Source: Desulfobacteraceae bacterium Eth-SRB1 (GTDB taxonomy: Bacteria > Desulfobacterota > Desulfobacteria > Desulfobacterales > ETH-SRB1). Taken from it: 64,000 bases of DNA. Where the stretch lies: positions 470,768 through 534,767 of the forward strand of contig RPGP01000029.1 of the NCBI GenBank assembly GCA_004193555.1, given 5' to 3'. A program made the translations under genes and the position numbers. Each line of letters starts with the position of its first letter. Position 1 is the first letter of the stretch. The notes below the pieces were generated by a model. It was not told the DNA's origin, searched no databases, and saw only the letters and a list, made by a program, of their open reading frames with translations. This document shows, one piece after another, positions 28,124 through 35,563 of the stretch.

Positions 28124-28317
28124 AGCTTTTTAAATTTCCCTTTCTTGAAATTCGATACTGCTCTATTGGCAATGTCATCAAGTTTTCCTGAAGCCACATC
28201 TTTCTCAAATTGCTTGTCCCATTCCGATGCATCAAACTCTTCAAACCATGATCGAAATTCTTTAAGTTGCACTTTAGGTAATTCAGCTACTTCTTTTTTT
28301 ATTTGTTGAACCAACAT
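28120..28317 (-). CDS. Orphan type II antitoxin-like protein
   Basis: This is a small acidic/basic helical protein of 65 aa (MLVQQIKKEVAELPKVQLKE at the N-terminus, RSWFEEFDASEWDKQFEKDV in the middle, ending FKKGKFKKL). The pattern is common in antitoxins that precede RelE-like toxins. The stop overlaps a truncated toxin start (ATGA). With the toxin gone it is an orphan and may be on its way out. Confidence 0.65.
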   Translation of the reverse strand: MLVQQIKKEVAELPKVQLKEFRSWFEEFDASEWDKQFEKDVASGKLDDIANRAVSNFKKGKFKKL

Positions 28318-28380
28318 TATAATTTCACCTCACTTTCTTTCTGCCATAATATTATGATGTTAAGGCTTATATTTATTTCG

Positions 28381-28428
28381 GGGCGCAAGTTGGGGACGTC
28401 CATTGGGCGCAAGTTGGGGACGTCCATT
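28381..28428. repeat. Two tandem copies of a 24-nt unit containing GTTGGGGACGTCC
   Basis: GGGCGCAAGTTGGGGACGTC plus CATT is repeated exactly twice, followed by GGATTATTGGTT. The unit GTTGGGGACGTCCATTGG with a near-identical tail recurs at 59593-59620. It is probably a REP-type unit associated with the Y1/REP-associated transposases found at 57-62 kb. The remainder of the gap 28318-28659 shows no gene or clear signal. Confidence 0.65.
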
Positions 28429-28659
28429 GGATTATTGGTTTACTTGCTCCTTAAGATTCAAACCCTGCTTTTCTGCAATTTTCTTTCCTCTCGAAACCGC
28501 ATAGCTCATTGCAGATTAAACTAAATTTATATTTTTTGCCAACCCAATAAATGCAGAACGTCTAAGCTCATCTGGCGACAACACTGCGGAACAAGGCTTT
28601 CGGAAACACAAACTTGGATGCGGCGCACGGCCTTTCAAGGAGCGCCGAGCTGTTAGCGG

Positions 28660-28902
28660 TCAGATAGCGCCTTGTTCGGCATTTCCAGGATGCCACTTCA
28701 TGTGTAGTTTTCGGTGATGAACCGCGCAGTCACGAAGATAAAGATTGATCAGGTTCTGATAGGGAACACCTGTTTCCTCCGCCATGGACTTGAAATAGGA
28801 AACGGTGTCACGGTCCAGCCGCATAGTTACCGGTTGTTTTAGATACTTGATGTAAGGATTTTTACGCCCTTTCATTTTGGAGAAATCGTAATGCTCTTTC
28901 AT
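28660..28902 (-). CDS. brnA: BrnA-family antitoxin
   Basis: This 80-aa antitoxin has a ribbon-helix-helix (CopG-like) core: KQPVTMRLDRDTVSYFKSMA then GVPYQNLINLYLRDCA, with an N-terminal KMKGRKNPYIKYLK arm typical of BrnA. It neutralises BrnT and normally represses the pair's promoter. It overlaps the toxin stop by four bases, toxin first, the usual brnT-brnA order. Confidence 0.85.
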   Translation of the reverse strand: MKEHYDFSKMKGRKNPYIKYLKQPVTMRLDRDTVSYFKSMAEETGVPYQNLINLYLRDCAVHHRKLHMKWHPGNAEQGAI

Positions 28903-29192
28903 CGTCTATGCCTCCAATAATCATTTTCTTCATCTCCATCCGCCTTCCTGGCCGATATAATTCTAACGACCGTCTCACTTTTTCGGAAACAGTGGCAGAC
29001 GACGAGAATCCGAAGTTTAAAACTCATTCCAAGTAGGATGAAACGGTCTTCATCTTCTGAATGGTCGGGGTCGAAAAATTGTATGGCATTCTCATCGTAA
29101 AAGACCGTGCACGCGTCATCGAAAGAAATGCCATGCTTTTTGATATTAGCCTTTTTCTTCCGACCATCCCATTCAAATCGTAACTCATTCAT
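28899..29192 (-). CDS. brnT: BrnT-family ribonuclease toxin
   Basis: This is a 97-aa BrnT toxin of the RelE-like ribonuclease fold. Visible features are FEWDGRKKKANIKKHGISFD at the N-terminus, DACTVFYDE, SEDEDRFILLGMSF and the C-terminal RIISARKADGDEENDY, which corresponds to the family's R-I-I-S-A-R block. It is the first gene of the pair, and brnA follows with a 4-nt overlap. Short AT-rich sequence upstream to 29475 contains no other gene. Confidence 0.88.
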   Translation of the reverse strand: MNELRFEWDGRKKKANIKKHGISFDDACTVFYDENAIQFFDPDHSEDEDRFILLGMSFKLRILVVCHCFRKSETVVRIISARKADGDEENDYWRHRR

Positions 29193-29475
29193 ATGTACAT
29201 TGTACTTATAATAGCGTGTAAGTCAAGATGATATTTTAAATCTCGTATAAGAACTGATTTACAAATGGATGCCCCCAAACTTACACGCCATCTCCTATTT
29301 CAAGTTTGAATGATATCAACAAATTTATTGGTATTTTACCTTTTTTTTGCATTTATTTGATAATACTTGTAAAAAAGTAAAAGAAAAGTTATCTTGCAAT
29401 TGTATTAGTAAGTATAAGGTCAAGATTAAAAAACCAATAAGGGAGACCTTTGAAAAATATAAGGAGGGATTTAAT

Positions 29476-29868
29476 ATGAAAAAAATGATTTTTATAAGCC
29501 TTGCAATCTTACTTCTTTGTCCGGTTATGGTCAATGCTGCCGATCTGAAAAAAATGAAAGTTGCAGTTGCGGCCGATAGTAAAACTGCAAAAGCATCTGT
29601 AAGCGATATGGCTGCTAAATGTCCTTATTATCATATCTTTAATAACAAAGGGGAATTGATTGAGGTTATCGATAACCCTTACAGGGATACAACTGGTGGC
29701 GCAGGGCCTTTAGCGGCAAAATTCCTTGCCCAAAAGGACATAGATATCATAGTTGCAGAATCATTTGGTTCCAAAATGATTGATGCGCTGAGAAATAGCG
29801 GCAAAACTCATTTTGAATTTAAAGGCGGTGTTGATGATGCAATAAAAAGAGTTTTAAAGCTAAATTGA
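29476..29868 (+). CDS. Exported NifX/NifB-type cluster-binding domain protein
   Basis: This is a 130-aa protein of the dinitrogenase iron-molybdenum cofactor (NifX/MTH1175) fold carrying a signal peptide (MKKMIFISLAILLLCPVMVN, then A-A cleavage). The mature part shows the MKVAVAADSKTAKASVS strand, a C-P-Y-Y-H-I-F segment, GGAGPLAAKFLAQKDIDIIV and FEFKGGVDDAIKRVL. Relatives in the cluster at 41-45 kb are cytoplasmic. AAGGAGG (29461-29467) lies eight bases upstream of the ATG; the longer frame from 29347 has no support. It is 98 nt upstream of an ABC exporter operon, which suggests a periplasmic metal or cluster-binding role, an inference. Confidence 0.82.
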   Translation: MKKMIFISLAILLLCPVMVNAADLKKMKVAVAADSKTAKASVSDMAAKCPYYHIFNNKGELIEVIDNPYRDTTGGAGPLAAKFLAQKDIDIIVAESFGSKMIDALRNSGKTHFEFKGGVDDAIKRVLKLN

Positions 29869-29966
29869 GGTATTCTTTTTTGATTTTTGCGCGATGCAAC
29901 GGTAGCCTGATTTATATTTGAGTAACACACCATGATGCGGGAACAAGATCTTTAAAAGGAGGTACC

Positions 29967-30638
29967 ATGTCTTTGGTTCAGATTGATAATGTTTCAAGGA
30001 TTTACCAGACAGGTGAGGTGCAGGTAAAAGCCTTGCAGGATGTAACCCTTTCCATTGATGAAGCATCCTTTGTTACTTTTGTAGGACCTTCAGGCAGCGG
30101 AAAAACCACTATGTTGAACCTCATCGGATGTCTGGACAAGCCGACAAAGGGAAAGGTATTTATCGGCAAAGAGCAGGTGGATACTTTTGACCGCAGGCAG
30201 CGCGCAGCGTTCAGGGGCTCTACCCTTGGGTTTATTTTTCAGGCATTCAACCTTTTTCAGGTGCTCACCGCCTATGAAAACGTCGAATATCCGCTTGTGA
30301 TGATAAAAAATGAATCCATATCAAAACGAAATGGAAAGGTGCTAAAAGTTCTTGAATCAGTAGGGATGCTTGATCAGAAAGATAAATTTCCAGACCAGCT
30401 TTCAGGGGGGCAGAAGCAGCGGGTCGCTGTGGCACGGGCTCTGGTTACACAGCCAAAACTTGTTCTTGCAGACGAGCCTACTGCAAACCTGGACAAAAAA
30501 TCCGCTGTAAATGTCATTCGTCTTATGCGCGCCATGCGGGATGAATTCAAAACTACATTCATCTTTTCCACTCATGATCCCGGAGTCATGGAAGAAGCTG
30601 AGGTTATTCATACATTAGAAGACGGAAAACTTGTTTAA
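29967..30638 (+). CDS. ABC transporter ATP-binding protein (LolD/MacB type)
   Basis: The protein is a 223-aa ATPase of the type VII (LolD/MacB/FtsE) branch. It has Walker A GPSGSGKTTMLN, the Q-loop FIFQAFNLFQVLTAYENVEY, the signature LSGGQKQRVAVARAL, Walker B LVLADEPTANLD and the H-loop STHDPGV. AAAGGAGG precedes the start. The permease begins 18 nt downstream. It works by mechanotransmission with the MacB-like permease rather than by classic import. Confidence 0.92.
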   Translation: MSLVQIDNVSRIYQTGEVQVKALQDVTLSIDEASFVTFVGPSGSGKTTMLNLIGCLDKPTKGKVFIGKEQVDTFDRRQRAAFRGSTLGFIFQAFNLFQVLTAYENVEYPLVMIKNESISKRNGKVLKVLESVGMLDQKDKFPDQLSGGQKQRVAVARALVTQPKLVLADEPTANLDKKSAVNVIRLMRAMRDEFKTTFIFSTHDPGVMEEAEVIHTLEDGKLV

Positions 30639-30656
30639 TAATGAAGGAGAAATGTA

Positions 30657-31910
30657 ATGATTCGAATTTTTAAAATAGCACTGCGAAACCTGATGCGATA
30701 TAAGCGAAGGACATTGCTGACCTCCATGCTGATCACATTAGGCCTGTTAATGGTAATACTTTTTTCAGGACTTGCCGGCTCATTTAAAGAAATGATGATC
30801 GGCCAGATTACCGACTCAAACCTGGCTCACATGCAGATCCATAAAAAGGGTTATGTTTCTTCTATAGATACTTCGCCGCTGAATCTGATCATTAATCAAA
30901 AAGGCTACAAAACGCTCGAAAAAGTACTCAAAGAGAATCCTGATGTTGAGGCTTATTCACCAAGAATAAAGCTAAGCGCCATGCTTAGCAATTATACAGA
31001 AACCACAAATGTTCGCTTAAATGCAATTGATCCAAAAACGGAAATCAAAGTTTGCCCCAATGTCAGTGAGCGCATGAAATTCAGTGGCGGCCAAATACCG
31101 GATATTCTGCTCAAACCTGGAGAAATCATTATTCCTGAAAAATTGGCTGCAGGTTTGAAGATTAAAACTGGAGACTCCGTAGTGCTTGTAGCCAACAACA
31201 AGGATGGCTCTGTAAACGGCCTCAATTTCACGGTGGCCGGAATTATAGAAAGCATTTTAGGGCCCCAGGGCAAGGAAGGATATATGCATATAAAGGATGC
31301 TCAATCTTTGCTTCGTATGGGAAAACCGGAAATTATAGAAATTGCTTTGCGGATTAAAGAATTTGATAAGCTTGACGATGTTTATGCAGACCTTGAATCT
31401 GCTCTGGCAAAGTTTAAAAATGAAAAAGGAAAAGCTGTTTTTGAAATACATACATGGGAAAAACTATCCCCCTTTGTCAATATAGCAAATATGATAGACT
31501 TAATGACCATTTCCATGAAACTTATCATGATTGCTATTGTCCTTATAAGTATTTTAAACGTTATGATGATGTCTGTTTACGAAAGAATCAGAGAAATAGG
31601 AACAATGTCCGCCATTGGAACCGCTCCAGGCAAGATAATGGGACTCTTTCTGGCGGAAGGATTATCCCTTGGGTTTATCAGCGTCCTGACCGGCAATATT
31701 ATCGGCATCTTCGGAATTTATATTTTGAACATTTACAAAATCCGGTATGCTTTTGGCAGACAGGAGAATATTTTGTTGTCTCCGACAATCAGTTTTTCAG
31801 AGCTTGCCTGGGTGTCGGCTATCGTATTGGTAATTTCAGTTTTTGCCACTTTGCAACCCGCATACAAGGCTTCCAGGATGGAACCGGTTGATGCTCTGGG
31901 GCATGTCTAA
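30657..31910 (+). CDS. ABC transporter permease (FtsX/LolE/MacB family)
   Basis: The protein is a 417-aa permease with one N-terminal helix (about 18-40), a large periplasmic domain (about 45-270) and three C-terminal helices in the FtsX domain (about 275-405). Typical sequence includes RNLMRYKRRTLLTSMLITLG at the start and MMSVYERIREIGTMSAIGTA near the first C-terminal helix. With the ATPase upstream it forms an inner-membrane complex that extracts or pushes a periplasmic substrate. The LolA-like and barrel genes downstream argue for lipid or lipoprotein traffic to the outer membrane. Confidence 0.9.
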   Translation: MIRIFKIALRNLMRYKRRTLLTSMLITLGLLMVILFSGLAGSFKEMMIGQITDSNLAHMQIHKKGYVSSIDTSPLNLIINQKGYKTLEKVLKENPDVEAYSPRIKLSAMLSNYTETTNVRLNAIDPKTEIKVCPNVSERMKFSGGQIPDILLKPGEIIIPEKLAAGLKIKTGDSVVLVANNKDGSVNGLNFTVAGIIESILGPQGKEGYMHIKDAQSLLRMGKPEIIEIALRIKEFDKLDDVYADLESALAKFKNEKGKAVFEIHTWEKLSPFVNIANMIDLMTISMKLIMIAIVLISILNVMMMSVYERIREIGTMSAIGTAPGKIMGLFLAEGLSLGFISVLTGNIIGIFGIYILNIYKIRYAFGRQENILLSPTISFSELAWVSAIVLVISVFATLQPAYKASRMEPVDALGHV

Positions 31911-31914
31911 AAGT

Positions 31915-32008
31915 ACAATTTTGAGTTTTTAACTTTTAATTGTGAATGGAGGAAAAAGTCCGATTTTTAATCCAAAATTCAACATTTAAAATTAACAATT
32001 CAAAATTG
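31915..32008. repeat. AT-rich inverted repeat (CAATTTTGAG... / ...CAAAATTGCTC)
   Basis: Sequence such as ACAATTTTGAGTTTTTAACT is inversely matched by AAAATTAACAATTCAAAATT. It sits between the permease and the LolA-like gene inside an otherwise tight operon. It may attenuate the downstream genes. Confidence 0.5.
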
Positions 32009-32028
32009 CTCTCAAAGTGAGGTGCTGT

Positions 32029-32769
32029 ATGAAAAAAAGAATCTTTATTGTAATTATTTTTTGTCTTTTAACTGCCGTTCCATTAACCTTTGCCATAGAC
32101 GGCAATGAGCTGCTGAAACAGGTTGACCGCAACCTTAACCCGGAAAGTTATGAAATGTACAGAAAGCTGATAAATGTTGAACCGGACGGCTCAAAAAAAG
32201 AGTTTGTCATGTATGCTGTCAAGAAGGGCAAGGAAAAGATGGCATCTGTCTTTCTGTCTCCAGCGAGTGAAAAAGGTAGAAGCACCTTGCGTATCGGGGA
32301 AAACATGTGGCTTTACATCCCTAATGTCGGCAAACCGATACGCATAACCAGTCTTCAGTCCGTGACAGGAGGTGTGTTTAACAATTCGGATATTATGCGC
32401 CTTGATTACAGTGCGGAATACAACTGTGAAAAGGTAGAAGCGACAGACAAAGGATATATTCTTCATCTTAAAGCAAAGACAAATGCCGTTGCCTATGACA
32501 AAGTAAAAATGTGGGTTTATGGTAAAAGACTTCTTCCCGACAAAACAGAATGCTTCGCTTCATCGGGAATGCTTATTAAAACTCTATATTATAAAAATGT
32601 CAAAGATTTTGGCGGTAGTATTGTTCGCCCTGCCGTAATCGAGACAGACAGCCCGCTCTATAAAGGGTATAAGTCGATTATGATTTTTGCAAAGGTAAAA
32701 GCAAAAGATCTGCCTGACGAAGTTTTTACTTTAAATTATATGTCAAAAGTTGAAGGCCTCAGGGAGTAA
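32029..32769 (+). CDS. Outer-membrane lipoprotein-sorting-like periplasmic protein (LolA superfamily)
   Basis: The protein is 246 aa with a signal peptide (MKKRIFIVIIFCLLTAVPLT then FA-I). The mature part matches the LolA-like family seen next to MacB- or MMPL-type exporters: ELLKQVDRNLNPESYEMYRK, RSTLRIGENMWLYIPNVGKP, SVTGGVFNNSDIMRLDYSA. I start at ATG 32029 (GAGG seven bases upstream); a GTG at 32017 is the alternative. The stop overlaps the next start (TAATG). It is presumed to carry lipid or lipoprotein across the periplasm from the ABC complex. Confidence 0.85.
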   Translation: MKKRIFIVIIFCLLTAVPLTFAIDGNELLKQVDRNLNPESYEMYRKLINVEPDGSKKEFVMYAVKKGKEKMASVFLSPASEKGRSTLRIGENMWLYIPNVGKPIRITSLQSVTGGVFNNSDIMRLDYSAEYNCEKVEATDKGYILHLKAKTNAVAYDKVKMWVYGKRLLPDKTECFASSGMLIKTLYYKNVKDFGGSIVRPAVIETDSPLYKGYKSIMIFAKVKAKDLPDEVFTLNYMSKVEGLRE

Positions 32770-34097
32770 TGAAGTTATCTCTTCGCACATTGTTTTTTTT
32801 AATTTTTATATATATTTTCATCCCCGGATTAATATATGCAGAGGATAAAAGTTCAGATACGATTGATTTTGACTTTGAAATTCCTGAAGTTGAAAAAAAA
32901 CCGTATTCCTTCAATGCCGAATTTAAGATATCAGAAACGATAAAGGGGTTCGATGAGGACAGCCTCCTTTTTAATCAGAAATACCCGAACGGCAGGGATG
33001 ATGATACCTTTTTTCAAACTTATTTAAATCTCAAGGTTGAGGGGAGTTACCGGGTTAGTATAGTAAAACTTTACGCCCGCCTTAATGGAGATCTTTATTA
33101 TAATGATGATGAAAACTGGGAAAATGATCTGCGAACGGAAGAGGCTTATTTATCGCTGCTGCCAGGTCCGTCTATAACATTAGACGCCGGCAAAAAAGTC
33201 TTAAAGTGGGGCAAGGGATATGCCTGGAACCCGGCAGCCTTTTTCAGCCGCCCAAAAGACATCGAAGATCCTGATGCAACTTTGGAAGGATATTATGTTG
33301 TCACAGGTGATTTGATAAAAAGTATGGATGGCGTCCTGAAGACCATCGCTTTGACGCCTGTAATTCTTCCGGTATCAAGACATATCAATGATGAATGGGG
33401 CACGGAAAGGGATACTATATGGGGAAGTAAAATCTATTTTTTTGCTTTTGACACAGATTTCGACATTATGTTTCTGGCCGGAGAAGAAGTAGAAGACAGG
33501 TTTGGAATCGATTTTTCCCAAAACATTTCTGCAAATTTTGAAATACACGGCGAAGCGGCTATTGTTCTGGATTATGTAAAATATATAACCGATCAGCAAG
33601 GGAATCTGACTGAAAGAAAATATGATGCAATTAATTTTCTTTCAGGCATTCGTTACCTGACAAGCCATGACACAACTTATATTTTTGAATATTACAGAAA
33701 CGGGCAGGGTTATACCTCAGATGAAATGGAAGACTACTTTGCCCTTATTGAAGACGGATACCAGAAGTACATCAACAGCCAAAGCATGGCAAAACTTTCT
33801 AAAAGCAGGCAATATGGAAGTCGGTTCTATAATCAACAGACCGCAATGAAAGATTATCTTTATCTGAAAGTGTCGCAAAAAGAGCCCTTTGACATTTTGT
33901 ATTTTACACCTTCTGTTGCCTGTATATACAATATCAATGATAAAAGTGCGTCAATCACACCACAGATTACATACGCTCCCATAACAAACCTTGAATTCGA
34001 CCTTAAATCTACATTTCTTTTAGGAAAAGACCATACTGAATTCGGAGAGAAATTAAACGACTACAAAGTTTATGCATCAGTAAAATACTACTTCTAA
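32769..34097 (+). CDS. Outer-membrane beta-barrel protein, unknown function
   Basis: The 442-aa protein has a signal peptide (LRTLFFLIFIYIFIPGLIYA) and many amphipathic strands ending in an aromatic C-terminus (YKVYASVKYYF), as outer-membrane barrels do. A conserved-looking stretch, LDAGKKVLKWGKGYAWNPAA followed by FFSRPKD, is similar to DUF1302/alginate-export-type porins. It is coupled by a one-base overlap to the LolA-like gene, so the four-gene operon likely serves one envelope pathway. Confidence 0.8.
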   Translation: MKLSLRTLFFLIFIYIFIPGLIYAEDKSSDTIDFDFEIPEVEKKPYSFNAEFKISETIKGFDEDSLLFNQKYPNGRDDDTFFQTYLNLKVEGSYRVSIVKLYARLNGDLYYNDDENWENDLRTEEAYLSLLPGPSITLDAGKKVLKWGKGYAWNPAAFFSRPKDIEDPDATLEGYYVVTGDLIKSMDGVLKTIALTPVILPVSRHINDEWGTERDTIWGSKIYFFAFDTDFDIMFLAGEEVEDRFGIDFSQNISANFEIHGEAAIVLDYVKYITDQQGNLTERKYDAINFLSGIRYLTSHDTTYIFEYYRNGQGYTSDEMEDYFALIEDGYQKYINSQSMAKLSKSRQYGSRFYNQQTAMKDYLYLKVSQKEPFDILYFTPSVACIYNINDKSASITPQITYAPITNLEFDLKSTFLLGKDHTEFGEKLNDYKVYASVKYYF

Positions 34098-34141
34098 CGA
34101 CTTCGTAAAAAGTCAAATTCATCATGTGTTAGGTATTAGGT

Positions 34142-34507
34142 TTAAGCAAATATATTTTCCGGTATGTAAGGATGGGTGCCTTCGATTACCTCTACACCAG
34201 CTTTTGCTTTTATTTTCTTAACTATCGCCTCCTTGTAAGGGCAGTGATCCAGTATGCACGGACCGATATGAACTTTGGTAACATTTTCTTCCATCGGTTT
34301 GTTCCAGAGTTTGATTTGCGCCAGGCGTGTAACAATCGTGGCTCCCGGGCAGTCGCCACAATTTAAAATGCCGATCAGTTCAGCATCCATATCTTTGTAA
34401 CGGCTGAATTCGCCCTCTCTTCGATTAAATCCTACCATACACCTGGAACAGGCTATGCAAACATCATCCATAGCCTTCCTGCAGCCAACTATTAATACTT
34501 TTTCCAT
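34142..34507 (-). CDS. CGGC-domain putative metal-binding protein
   Basis: This 121-aa cytoplasmic protein has MEKVLIVGCRKAMDDVCIAC at the N-terminus, CSRCMVGFNRREGEF, the core motif LNCGDCPG (CGGC domain with Asp in place of Gly) and HIGPCILDHCPYKEAIVKK. It has eight cysteines, mostly in pairs, suggesting metal or cluster binding. I start at ATG 34507, preceded by AGGAGG; the upstream extension includes repeat sequence. It is at the downstream end of the minus-strand redox cluster. The gap 34508-34679 contains the CTCGTTCCCATGCTCCAGC repeat. Confidence 0.82.
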   Translation of the reverse strand: MEKVLIVGCRKAMDDVCIACSRCMVGFNRREGEFSRYKDMDAELIGILNCGDCPGATIVTRLAQIKLWNKPMEENVTKVHIGPCILDHCPYKEAIVKKIKAKAGVEVIEGTHPYIPENIFA

Positions 34508-34679
34508 TTTGTTTAAACCTCCTTTATACGAAATTTTGTTATCTTTCTTTTCTCGTTCCCATGCTCCAGCATAGGAACTATAGCTGAAAACCAAATAATG
34601 TTAAAGGCACTGATAAAGTCTTTAAGAAAACAAATCCTTGAATCCTTGACCTCTTGAATCCTTGGTCCCTCTTCTCCAA

Positions 34680-35540
34680 CTAAATTGGAGAAGAACCAAT
34701 ATTTATTCCTTTTAATATAATATCACCTTCTTTGGCGCCAATATCATTTGTAATGACCCTGCACTTTACTGTTAAGAGAAAAAATATGGCGCATCTTTCA
34801 TTGGAAAGCGCCTCATAATTTCCCTGGCCCTTACTTATTATGAATTTTGAATTTTTATAAATATTCTTAAATTCTAAGCTGCATGTTTTGAGAACAGTCC
34901 CGGGAGCATCCGTGCCGGAGGACAATATGGTTGCAACCTTATCGATGCCTGCCTTTACTGCGTCCTCATATGTCGCGTCATTTATAACAGGTGTGTTCCT
35001 GACGACATATATGACTGGTTTTTTCATCTCCTCGATTAAAATTCTGTCAAAGACACATTCCCCGGCATTATCCCCAAGATATAAAATTTCATCGGCTTTA
35101 TCGAGACAGTCTTTGAATTTATTGTAATCGCATATAGCAAACTCTTTTTTAAGTGTTTTGTCGGTGTCTTTTTCAATATCAAAAGCCCTGCCTGGACCGA
35201 AGTCTATTACATTGCCGGCAATCGCAATTCTAATCGCCGTCAGAAGCCTGTCATTAGATTTTTTAACATGGCTTTTCAAAGAAGGATATAATGACATGGC
35301 CTTTTTTGTGCTTTTATCCTTTATTTCTCTAAAGGGATCCCAATTCCCCGTAATCTCGCTTACCTTGCGATAGATCAGTCTCCCGCTTTCCGGGGGACTG
35401 CTTTCAAGCGGGATGTCTTTTAGCATCGACCCGACTTCATCTAATACTTCTTTAATTTTCCCTTCATCACCAGTTGCTATTCTTGCCGCCCGGAGCGCTT
35501 GATTTAAGAAACAGGGAAGACAATCAAAATATGTTTTCAT
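34680..35540 (-). CDS. DUF89 (ARMT1-like) metal-dependent phosphatase
   Basis: The protein is 286 aa. Motifs are CLPCFLNQALRAAR at the N-terminus (a Cys pair found in the prokaryotic subfamily), NVIDFGPG, ILYLGDNAGECVFDRILIEE (metal-binding Asp/Asn), RNTPVINDATYEDA and KGQGNYEAL. DUF89 enzymes are metabolite damage-control phosphatases needing Mn, Co or Ni. The start is ATG 35540 (MKTYFDCLPC). It lies 23 nt from the OYE-type reductase and is probably co-transcribed with it. Confidence 0.86.
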   Translation of the reverse strand: MKTYFDCLPCFLNQALRAARIATGDEGKIKEVLDEVGSMLKDIPLESSPPESGRLIYRKVSEITGNWDPFREIKDKSTKKAMSLYPSLKSHVKKSNDRLLTAIRIAIAGNVIDFGPGRAFDIEKDTDKTLKKEFAICDYNKFKDCLDKADEILYLGDNAGECVFDRILIEEMKKPVIYVVRNTPVINDATYEDAVKAGIDKVATILSSGTDAPGTVLKTCSLEFKNIYKNSKFIISKGQGNYEALSNERCAIFFLLTVKCRVITNDIGAKEGDIILKGINIGSSPI

Positions 35541-35563
35541 TTTTTTAAATTCCGTTATTGCCT

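Noticed and set aside
28381..28428. CRISPR-like array (two identical 24-nt units)
   Set aside because: The units are directly adjacent with no spacers, there are only two, and no cas gene is present; it fits a REP-type repeat.
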